The notes under the pieces: generated by a model | Databases searched by the model: none | What the model was told of the DNA's origin: nothing | What the model saw: only the letters and a program-made list of their open reading frames with translations | From: Candidatus Sumerlaeota bacterium | Lineage (GTDB): Bacteria; Sumerlaeota; Sumerlaeia; JADFCT01 | DNA length: 19,612 nt | Direction of reading: 5' to 3' | Assembly (NCBI GenBank): GCA_026398575.1 | Contig: JAPLSP010000198.1 | Coordinates: 1 to 19,612 of the forward strand | Part shown: positions 13,616 through 19,612 of the stretch, piece after piece | How the letters are laid out: each line of letters starts with the position of its first letter | Position numbering within the stretch: position 1 is the first letter of the stretch | Program-made: the position numbers and the translations under genes

Positions 13616-14662
13616 TTATACAAACGCTTCGCTTCCACCGGTGGACAGGACGATTTTGCCTTCTTCCTCGAGGCGCCGCGCGATCTTGACGATCTCTTGT
13701 TGTGCGCGCTCGACGTCGCTCAGCTTGACAGGCCCCATAACCTCCAGCTCCTCCGTGATCATCTGCGCGGCGCGCTGCGAGATATTGCGGAACATCTTGG
13801 TCTTCAACTCTTCGCTGGCCGTTTTCAGGGCGAGAGTCAGCACATCGTTGCTGACTTCCTTCATGATCTGCTGCATGCCGCGGTCGTCAATACTGACCAG
13901 GTCTTCGAAGACGAACATCAGTTCTCGAATACTCTCAACCAGCGACGCGTCGGTTTCCTCGATCTGCGAGAAGATGGCCGCCTCGCTGGCTTTGTCAATG
14001 AAGTTCATGATTTCGGCGGCCTTGGTCACCCCGCCCATTTGCGAACTCTGAGTGGCGCCGGAAGCCAGCATCTCGACCTTGATGACCTCATCCAGCTCGT
14101 GAAGGATGGTTGGGTTGATGCGGTCCAGGGTAGCCAGACGCGTGATCACCTCGGCGCGCGATTTCTCAGGCAGTTGCGACAGCACTTCGCTGGCGTGCCG
14201 GGGCTCCAGATGCGCCAGGATAATGGCTTGCGTCTGGGGATATTCGTTGCGGATAAAGGAAGCGATGGAGGAGGCGTCGAGCCATTTGAGCGTTTCCAGC
14301 CCCTCGAAGGATTCGGCTCCTTTTTCAAGGTATTCGGAAATGCCGTCGGCCACGTTCTTGGGAAAAGCCTTGTATATCAGGGAGATCATCGCGTCCTTGC
14401 TCTGGCTGGAGATGACGGGCATCTGTTGGAAAATTGACTCGGTGAATTCGCGCTGAATGTTGCGGACGTCTTCGGGCGCGATATTGCGCAGGCGCGCAGC
14501 CTTTTGCGTCAGGCGCTGGACGTCGTTCGTGTCCAGGCGTTTGAGGATTTCCGCCGCTACGCTCTCATCCAGCGACAGCAACAGAATAGCCGCCTTGTCC
14601 GCGCCCGTCAGCTGCGCTTTTCGGGCGGCGACGACTTCAGAAGTATTTCCTTCCTGCGCCAT
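13616..14662 (-). CDS. fliG: Flagellar motor switch protein FliG
   Basis: The product is 348 aa, a usual length. FliG N, middle and C domains are all present. The middle-domain EHPQ motif is EYPQ here (140-143). The C-terminal torque helix region is VFEDLVSIDDRGMQQIMKEV to LKTASEELKTKMFRNISQRA, and GPVKLSDVERAQQEIVKIA closes the domain. FliG couples stator motion to rotor rotation and binds the FliF C-terminus. GGTGGGATT sits just ahead of the ATG. The gap to fliF is 44 bases and holds no repeat, so the two are probably co-expressed. Confidence 0.95.
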   Translation of the reverse strand: MAQEGNTSEVVAARKAQLTGADKAAILLLSLDESVAAEILKRLDTNDVQRLTQKAARLRNIAPEDVRNIQREFTESIFQQMPVISSQSKDAMISLIYKAFPKNVADGISEYLEKGAESFEGLETLKWLDASSIASFIRNEYPQTQAIILAHLEPRHASEVLSQLPEKSRAEVITRLATLDRINPTILHELDEVIKVEMLASGATQSSQMGGVTKAAEIMNFIDKASEAAIFSQIEETDASLVESIRELMFVFEDLVSIDDRGMQQIMKEVSNDVLTLALKTASEELKTKMFRNISQRAAQMITEELEVMGPVKLSDVERAQQEIVKIARRLEEEGKIVLSTGGSEAFV

Positions 14663-14706
14663 AATCCCACCGATTCTAGATCAGATGATATCCCCCAAAA
14701 TGGGCT

Positions 14707-16419
14707 TCACGATTCCAGCCACGACTTGATCATTTTCGCCGTCTTGTCCGGATCGCTCTTGGAAATTTCCATCACTTGGTCTGTGATGTTGTCTTTGCCG
14801 CGCTTTCTAAGATGAGAAATAGCGTCCTCGATTGAACTGCCTTCTGGCAACTCTAAAGCCCCGCCTTGGGCGCCGTCAAGCCCCGCTTCCAAATCCGCCA
14901 CCGACCGCAGGCGAGTCTGGGCGGGTCGCGTCAGGGCCAGCTGGCGGTCCAAATGTTTCAAGAAAGGACGGACAACCATAAAGATGAGCAAGAAGACGGA
15001 AAGAATCATCACCCCGGGTATAATGAACGGCTTTGTCAAGTTTTCGATTTGCAGTATCCACGTAGCCACGGGTTTATAAGTTTCGTCCTCGGTTACCGGA
15101 ACCATGTTTTTCTGGAAAGGAACAAAACTGACCTCGACCGAATCATTCCGCTCATCCTTGAAACCGATCGCCTTCTTGACGGCTTCCTCAACCATCTTTT
15201 TCTCTTTTTCAATTTCCACATCGGATTTGGGAGTGGGCGGCGGAGGTGTTTTGCCATCCTTGTCCGGTTCCGTTTTGGCGTCGTAGTTCTTGTCAACAAA
15301 TACAGCCACCTGCAAATTCGTCAGCGACGCAATCGGAGTTTTTTTCCTGACGACCCGTCTGCCAGGAACGTAGGTTCGGGTAAGGGAGTACAGGCCGCCA
15401 TCCGGCTCGGCGGCGGCAGCGGCGGCGCCTGCTTTCTTGACGTTGTCGGCATCCGCGCTCGTTAATGCGCCGGGAACATTGGAAGTCGTTCCGGGAACGC
15501 CGCGCGGCGACGGCGCCAGACCTTCGGCGCGATTGCCGGTATGCCGTTCATTCGTCAATGTTTTGTTGTCTTCCTCGTATTCCTCGGAAGTGGTTTCCGT
15601 CTGCGTGAAATCGAAGGTCGCGCCAACCTGGGCCTTGACGTGTCCGCGGCCAAACCAAGGTTCGAGCAACGCCTCGACGTCGGCGCCAATCTTGCGCTCA
15701 TGGTTGCGTTGATAAACGAGTTGTTGCGTGGTTTCATCGCCCAATTTGCCAGTGTCGCCCGGCGAAAGCAATTCGCCGCGGCCATTGACAACCTTGACAC
15801 TCTCCATCGTCAAGCCCGTGACGGCGGCGGACACGATGTATGCGATGCCGCGCACTTGCTGGCCGGTCAGCGTCTGGCCATTCTTCAGGTCCACGACAAC
15901 GGTGGCCGAAGGCTTCTGTTCTTCCTCGATGAAAGGCGAGGGTTCGGGATTCTGAATCGTGACCCGGGCCGAGCGGACCACCGACAACGAGGAGATCGTG
16001 CGGCCGAGTTCGCCCCGCAGCGCGCGCTGAAAATTGATCCGCTGATGATAGCTTGTCATGCCGATCTGGGATTTGTCGAATATCTCGAAGCCCACGCCGC
16101 CTCCATTATACGGAAGCCCCTCGGCGGCCAACTCGGCGCGCAACTCATATTTCACCGTACTGGGAACGTAGATCTGTCCGCCCTCGCGAATTTGATACTC
16201 GATATTGCGCGCTTTCAACCGTTCGACAATCGTCCCGGCGTCTTCTTCCGACAACCGGCCATACAACAGATCCAAATTGCCCGTCTTGACGCGAATCACA
16301 AATGCCGCGATGCCGATGCACGAGGCGACCAGCACGGCCACGGTCATAAAACGGCGGGTGACCGATTGCGCGGAGAACCAGCCCTGCAATTGCTTGCCAA
16401 TGTCGAGCGGTCCAGCCAT
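14707..16419 (-). CDS. fliF: Flagellar MS-ring protein FliF
   Basis: The product is 570 aa, a usual length. The first transmembrane segment is at about 24-42 (FMTVAVLVASCIGIAAFVI). A YscJ-like ring-building part follows (LLYGRLSEEDAGTIVERLKA, GLPYNGGGVGFEIFDKS, YHQRINFQRALRGELGRTI, VVRSARVTIQNPEPSPF). The second transmembrane segment is FIIPGVMILSVFLLIFMVV, with the cytoplasmic FliG-binding tail ending SDPDKTAKMIKSWLES. AAGGAG stands just ahead of the ATG. It forms the inner-membrane ring on which rod and switch assemble. An inverted heptad pair fills its gap with fliE. Confidence 0.95.
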   Translation of the reverse strand: MAGPLDIGKQLQGWFSAQSVTRRFMTVAVLVASCIGIAAFVIRVKTGNLDLLYGRLSEEDAGTIVERLKARNIEYQIREGGQIYVPSTVKYELRAELAAEGLPYNGGGVGFEIFDKSQIGMTSYHQRINFQRALRGELGRTISSLSVVRSARVTIQNPEPSPFIEEEQKPSATVVVDLKNGQTLTGQQVRGIAYIVSAAVTGLTMESVKVVNGRGELLSPGDTGKLGDETTQQLVYQRNHERKIGADVEALLEPWFGRGHVKAQVGATFDFTQTETTSEEYEEDNKTLTNERHTGNRAEGLAPSPRGVPGTTSNVPGALTSADADNVKKAGAAAAAAEPDGGLYSLTRTYVPGRRVVRKKTPIASLTNLQVAVFVDKNYDAKTEPDKDGKTPPPPTPKSDVEIEKEKKMVEEAVKKAIGFKDERNDSVEVSFVPFQKNMVPVTEDETYKPVATWILQIENLTKPFIIPGVMILSVFLLIFMVVRPFLKHLDRQLALTRPAQTRLRSVADLEAGLDGAQGGALELPEGSSIEDAISHLRKRGKDNITDQVMEISKSDPDKTAKMIKSWLES

Positions 16420-16436
16420 CGTCCCTCTCCTTGATC

Positions 16437-16652
16437 AATGTTCAATGTCCAATGTCCAATGCTCAATTTCCAATTTCCAACACAAAACAAACAATTCCCG
16501 GTGCAAACTCAGCCTTCCAAGGCGCCAACACATTCTGCCCATTCATGTGCTCTATGAACTCCTTATGAATACTGGAATATGATTGTTGGTTGTTGCTCAT
16601 TGGTTGTTAATCACTTGGATATTGGACATTGGACGTTGGACATTGGACATTG
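16437..16652. repeat. Inverted pair of heptad arrays in the fliE-fliF gap
   Basis: The left arm 16437-16481 is exact heptads (AATGTTC, AATGTCC x2, AATGCTC, AATTTCC x2). The right arm 16615-16652 is inverted (TTGGATA, TTGGACA, TTGGACG types). The 133-bp centre has no gene. It contains TTATGAATACTGG and CATTGGTTGTT, close to the centre of the copy at 311-530. The right arm ends 7 bases from the fliE stop at 16660. Confidence 0.85.
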
Positions 16653-16659
16653 TGCGTCT

Positions 16660-16998
16660 TTAGACCTGCATTCTCATGACTTCTTTATAGGCGTCCACGA
16701 TCTTGCTGCGCACTTCCATCATGAGCTTGAAAGACACACCGGCTTTTTGCATGGCGATCATCGTTCCATGCACGTCGCGGTTTTGTCCGGTGATCAAGTC
16801 GGTCTGCGCCTTTTCGGCTTCTTGCTGCAAGCGCGTAACCTCGTTGATCGAGTCCTTCAGAACATCGCCAAAGGAGGGGCCTTGAGCCGGAGGGATGCTT
16901 TTGCCCGCCTCCGCCGGAATCTCCAACTCACTGCGCGGTTGGATGGGCGCAAGCAGGGAACGCGCCGGAACATCCTGGATTCTTATGTCTATGCTCAT
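16660..16998 (-). CDS. fliE: Flagellar hook-basal body protein FliE
   Basis: The product is 112 aa. The conserved C-half, SFGDVLKDSINEVTRLQQEA, DLITGQNRDVHGTMIAMQKA and SFKLMMEVRSKIVDAYKEVM, is the FliE family pattern. FliE joins the MS ring to the proximal rod and is needed for export of rod proteins. AAGGAG precedes the ATG. The gap to flgC is 16 bases, so the pair is translated in close succession. Confidence 0.95.
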   Translation of the reverse strand: MSIDIRIQDVPARSLLAPIQPRSELEIPAEAGKSIPPAQGPSFGDVLKDSINEVTRLQQEAEKAQTDLITGQNRDVHGTMIAMQKAGVSFKLMMEVRSKIVDAYKEVMRMQV

Positions 16999-17014
16999 GG
17001 TTTACCGCTCCTTA

Positions 17015-17494
17015 TTATGTGCGCCCGATCTCCAGCGCCTGATCCACCATGCTTTTTGTCGTTTTGATTACAGTGACGTTCGCCTCATAAGCCCTTGTGA
17101 CGTTGATCATGTCCACCATTTCCTCGATGACGCTGATGTTGGGCATCTTCACGTTGCCGTCCTTGTCCGCATCCGGATGCCACGGCGCATGAATCACCAG
17201 CGGTTCGCGTTGATCCTGGACGACCTGGAGGGGCGCCACGCCGCGCAAATGCGCCGCGAAGAGAGCCGATTCGGAATGAGGCGCCGCGCCATTTTCCGCG
17301 AGCTCGTTTTCCAGAGCTTTTTGAAACTCGCCAAGAGGCTTGGCCGCGACGACCAGATCCTGACGGCGATAAGGTCCGCCTTCGGGCGTGCGCGTGGTTT
17401 GCTGATTCGCAAGATTGCTGGAAATCAGCCCCAACCGCAGGCGGTTGGTCGAAAGCGCCGAAGCGCTGATGTCAATCGGAAGCAAACTGTCCAT
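17015..17494 (-). CDS. flgC: Flagellar proximal rod protein FlgC
   Basis: The product is 159 aa. The N-terminus (SLLPIDISASALSTNRLRLG, ISSNLANQQTTRT, GGPYRRQDLV) and the C-terminal helix (VKMPNISVIEEMVDMINVTR, AYEANVTVIKTTKSMVDQAL) are the axial-protein signatures of FlgC. It is a rod subunit crossing the periplasm. GAGGGG lies ahead of the ATG. It follows flgB across a 160-base gap that holds the heptad array. Confidence 0.95.
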   Translation of the reverse strand: MDSLLPIDISASALSTNRLRLGLISSNLANQQTTRTPEGGPYRRQDLVVAAKPLGEFQKALENELAENGAAPHSESALFAAHLRGVAPLQVVQDQREPLVIHAPWHPDADKDGNVKMPNISVIEEMVDMINVTRAYEANVTVIKTTKSMVDQALEIGRT

Positions 17495-17568
17495 AATCGC
17501 CCCTCATTTCTTCCCACTCTATCGCAATTTGTTAGGTTTAGTCTGCATGCCCGCGGCTTGTTATTATT

Positions 17569-17650
17569 ATCTCAAATCTCAAATCTCAGAACGCAAAACT
17601 CGGAACTCGGAACTCGGAACGCGGAACTCGGAACGCGGAACTCGGAACTC
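17569..17650. repeat. Heptad array (AACTCGG type) after flgB
   Basis: 82 bases in an unbroken 7-base register: ATCTCAA x2, ATCTCAG, AACGCAA, then AACTCGG and AACGCGG units. It is single, with no inverted partner seen in the 17495-17568 remainder. It ends 4 bases before the flgB stop at 17655. Confidence 0.9.
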
Positions 17651-17654
17651 TCTC

Positions 17655-18077
17655 CTATTTGGCCATTTCATCCAGCACACTATTAAGCTTTTGGAACCGC
17701 CCCGACACAATTTGCGCCGCCACTTTATACAGCATGGCGTTTTCCTGAATCTTGCCCATCAGCAATTCCATATTCGCTGAATTCGAATCGGGACCGATCA
17801 GCATTCCATCCACGCCGACTACTTTGAGCCCGGGCTTTCCCATTTCATCCTGCAACGCATTATTGTCCGCAAGGGTTAGCTCGGCGCCTTCCGCTTGCGC
17901 GGCCTCTTCGGAACTGATCAGGCGTTGGAGCGATTCCTTGAAGTCCACGTCCAACGCGCGAAAACCAGGCGTATCTATATTCGCCACGTCGGAGCTAAGA
18001 AGCTGCTGGCGCTGCATGCGAATATCCAGCGCCTTTTCGATCAAGCCCAAGTTCCGCCCGAAGATGCCGTCAATCAT
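17655..18077 (-). CDS. flgB: Flagellar proximal rod protein FlgB
   Basis: I choose the ATG at 18077 (MIDGIFGRNLGLIEKALDI) because GGGAGAG lies 4-5 bases upstream; the ATG at 18110 adds an unrelated prefix. The 140-aa product has the FlgB motif LLSSDVANIDTPGFRALDVD, then FKESLQRLI, and the C-terminal NSANMELLMGKIQENAMLYK, matching the family. It is the first gene of the operon here, with no flagellar gene further upstream in the window. Confidence 0.94.
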   Translation of the reverse strand: MIDGIFGRNLGLIEKALDIRMQRQQLLSSDVANIDTPGFRALDVDFKESLQRLISSEEAAQAEGAELTLADNNALQDEMGKPGLKVVGVDGMLIGPDSNSANMELLMGKIQENAMLYKVAAQIVSGRFQKLNSVLDEMAK

Positions 18078-18105
18078 GGTTCTCTCCCATTCCGGGCATT
18101 TTACA

Positions 18106-18121
18106 ATCAAATCTAATGCCA
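18106..18121 (-). promoter_or_regulatory. Weak candidate sigma-54 promoter ahead of flgB
   Basis: The minus strand reads TGGCATTAGATTTGAT, with the GG and G spaced as in the -24/-12 class (TGGCAC-N5-TTGC). The -12 element is imperfect (TTGAT instead of TTGCA). It would start transcription about 18 bases before the ATG at 18077, leaving room for its ribosome site. Sigma-54 or sigma-70 control cannot be told apart from this. Confidence 0.25.
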
Positions 18122-18521
18122 GAATTTGGAAGGTTGGAAAATTGTTTGTTTGCCGGCGCTGAATGGCGAGAAAATGACTCTATATGACGGTAAAATATTG
18201 ATTTAGGTGAGTTTGAAAAATAGCGGCATGTTTCAGTGGAGACGATGGGTTTCAAAGCCAAACGTCGGAAAAACGGATAGAGGCGTCAATTGTTTGTCGG
18301 AGATCGGCGATTGCGCCACCATGACCCGGAAAAACTTGCCGCCTGTTCCAGCCCCATCCTGCGCCCTTTCCACCGCGTCCGTTTCATCCTCTGCCGTCGT
18401 CCTATTCCACCTGGCAGGGTGCTGCCATAACCGTCTCTTGACAAGCCGTCACGGATAATGCAACATTCACCAAATAAGCGCACAAAAAACGCACACCAGG
18501 AACGCCTGATGGAGGAAGCGA
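18122..18521. other. Divergent intergenic region between flgB and the STAS gene
   Basis: No gene with family resemblance is seen; the open frames present look random. It probably holds the regulatory sites for both directions. A perfect -35 hexamer, TTGACA (18438-18443), faces the STAS gene, but no good -10 box follows at standard spacing. No heptad array is found here, unlike the gaps inside the operon. Confidence 0.4.
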
Positions 18522-19612
18522 ATGTTTGATTATAGTCGCCGTACATTGGAAAATTGCATTATCTATGAGATGAAGGGGTCCTTGACAATGGGCATGCAAT
18601 CGCAGGAGTTCGGGGCCAATCTCAAGACCTTGGACGATGTTGCGTGCCCGCGCGTGGTGCTTGACTTCGAAAATCTGAAATCTATCGACAGCTCCGGATT
18701 CGGCGTTCTGATCATCTGGAAGAAAATCGTCGAAAACATAAACGGCGTCGTAGCCATTGCGGTCCCGGACGGAAGCCTTGTTGGCCGCGCCTTCTCTTCC
18801 TTCTGCATGGACAAAATCTTTCCCATCTTTCCGGAGCGCGAGAAGGCCATTGGCTATCTCAAGAACCGTCACATGGGCGTACTAGCGCTTCAAAAGATGC
18901 TGTTGCGAGTGGTCAGCAGAAGCAGATCGAGCCAAGAAGACCTCATAATCAGCGAAATGCGCAGTCTGTTTGCTGTTTATCCTGAAGCGCTGCGCTTCCT
19001 TGAAAAAGGCATGTTGGATATTTGTGCGAAATCATCTTCGCCCCTGCTGGCTCGCGCCCAGCTGAATCGCCTGATCCTCTTGCTGGGAAAATTACCGGAT
19101 CAATATGAAGCAAATAAGGCACAGATGGAAGGTTCGGTCCTGATCATTGGAAATGAAAGTTCCGCAGGGTTTGCGCAATTGGCCGAATCGCTGCTGGCAT
19201 GGCTGGGCTTGCAGGCTCATAACGCTACGGCCTGCGATCTATGGGGCGATAGCATTTCGGAAGCGATCAATGCGATCGAGCCGACTCACCTGGCGCTTTG
19301 CATGGGATGCGAAAAAGACTGGGGAAAGCTTATCCGCGCAGCCAAGTCTCTGGAGACCATGCAACTGATGCCCAAGATGATTTGCTATGCTCCCGTAGCA
19401 ATGCCAGGTCAGGAGCCATTATCGGCAAAAATGACGCTTTGCTCCGAGATTAGCGGTATGGCGGCGCTGCTACCCAACTTTGACATCGCGCTACTTATTT
19501 TGACGAAATTTCAGCCCCTAATCGGTCCTAAGTTCAATATTCTCAATAGGTGTCTCTTCATAATTTTCAAAATAGTGACGAATGGATTGCATTTTTCCCT
19601 TGACGGAAAGAC
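18522..19612 (+). CDS. STAS-domain protein with cobalamin-binding-like C-terminal domain (3' end outside window)
   Basis: The ATG at 18522 has GGAGGA 6 bases upstream, and the frame stays open to the window edge (363 residues). Residues about 1-113 form a STAS domain (anti-sigma-factor-antagonist type): VVLDFENLKSIDSSGFGVLI, where the DSSG at 56-59 is the phospho-serine motif. Residues about 120-200 are helical (LALQKMLLRVV, LARAQLNRLILLLGKLPDQ). Residues about 204-292 (GSVLIIGNESSAGFAQLAES, LLAWLGLQAHN, AINAIEPTHLALCMG, LIRAAKSLETM) resemble the Rossmann-like cobalamin-binding domain with its helical cap, but the DxHxxG ligand motif reads NESSAG, so the axial histidine is missing. A regulator of a sigma factor or of motility is possible, but no partner is seen. 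After about residue 322 the DNA becomes AT-rich and the product less domain-like. Confidence 0.65.
   Translation, partial: MFDYSRRTLENCIIYEMKGSLTMGMQSQEFGANLKTLDDVACPRVVLDFENLKSIDSSGFGVLIIWKKIVENINGVVAIAVPDGSLVGRAFSSFCMDKIFPIFPEREKAIGYLKNRHMGVLALQKMLLRVVSRSRSSQEDLIISEMRSLFAVYPEALRFLEKGMLDICAKSSSPLLARAQLNRLILLLGKLPDQYEANKAQMEGSVLIIGNESSAGFAQLAESLLAWLGLQAHNATACDLWGDSISEAINAIEPTHLALCMGCEKDWGKLIRAAKSLETMQLMPKMICYAPVAMPGQEPLSAKMTLCSEISGMAALLPNFDIALLILTKFQPLIGPKFNILNRCLFIIFKIVTNGLHFSLDGK
19518..19612 (-). CDS. Possible C-terminus of a convergent gene, unidentified
   Basis: The minus strand from the window edge is open to TAG at 19518-19520 and reads, in its last part, MQSIRHYFENYEETPIENI and then ELRTD. 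This acidic, tyrosine-rich ending looks more like protein than the opposite frame. It overlaps the tail of the STAS frame, so only one of the two can be coding here, or the genes overlap tail to tail. Only 30 codons are visible and I do not recognise the family. Confidence 0.3.
   Translation of the reverse strand, partial: LSVKGKMQSIRHYFENYEETPIENIELRTD

Noticed and set aside
18228..18458. A small plus-strand gene in the flgB-STAS gap
   Set aside because: The product has no recognisable pattern, no ribosome site precedes it and composition is like random frame.
18397..18521. A riboswitch in the leader of the STAS gene
   Set aside because: I looked for conserved cyclic-di-GMP or cobalamin riboswitch cores and saw none.

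Overview
The window carries a large part of a flagellar basal-body and hook operon of a Gram-negative bacterium, read on the minus strand (right to left). The order is flgB, flgC, fliE, fliF, fliG, fliH, fliI, a four-helix-bundle gene, fliJ, a motE/ylxF-like gene, fliK, flgD, flgE. Apart from the four-helix-bundle gene, this is the order of the Bacillus-type fla/che operon. An intrinsic terminator follows flgE. Beyond it, on the same strand, lie a tetratricopeptide lipoprotein, a GHL10-type (DUF187-like) secreted glycoside hydrolase homologue and the remnant of a REP-associated tyrosine transposase. On the right, divergent from flgB, a plus-strand gene encodes an N-terminal STAS domain, a helical linker and a domain resembling a cobalamin-binding fold. 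It runs off the window, and a possible convergent minus-strand gene end overlaps it. A lipobox, signal peptides and dispersed four-helix-bundle and intergenic repeat material suggest a GC-moderate diderm. A PVC or Omnitrophota-like lineage is my impression only and cannot be proven from this sequence.

The flagellar genes build the structure from inside out. FlgB, FlgC and FliE make the proximal rod and its junction with the MS ring (FliF). FliG is the rotor switch protein. FliH, FliI and FliJ are the export ATPase complex. FliK measures hook length, FlgD caps the hook, FlgE is the hook subunit, and the MotE-like protein probably supports the stator or export. Operon spacing is tight where no repeat has entered (flgC-fliE, fliF-fliG, motE-fliK, fliK-flgD).

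The most unusual feature is what fills the other gaps. Almost every gap over about 100 bp inside the cluster holds tandem arrays with an exact 7-bp period. The arrays look different (AATGTCC, AATATCC, AACTCGG, AATGAGA types), but nearly all heptads begin with AA followed by T or C. They often form inverted pairs and start within a few bases of the upstream gene's stop codon. One inverted pair of about 100-120 bp arms encloses an intact four-helix-bundle gene and lies exactly between fliI and fliJ, like a small mobile element. Three other intergenic copies form a second, well conserved palindromic family of 130-200 bp.

Two genes look damaged: fliJ appears frameshifted near its 3' end, and the transposase has lost its catalytic middle. 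fliK carries three separate in-frame tandem repeats, one of which has a hairpin in each unit.
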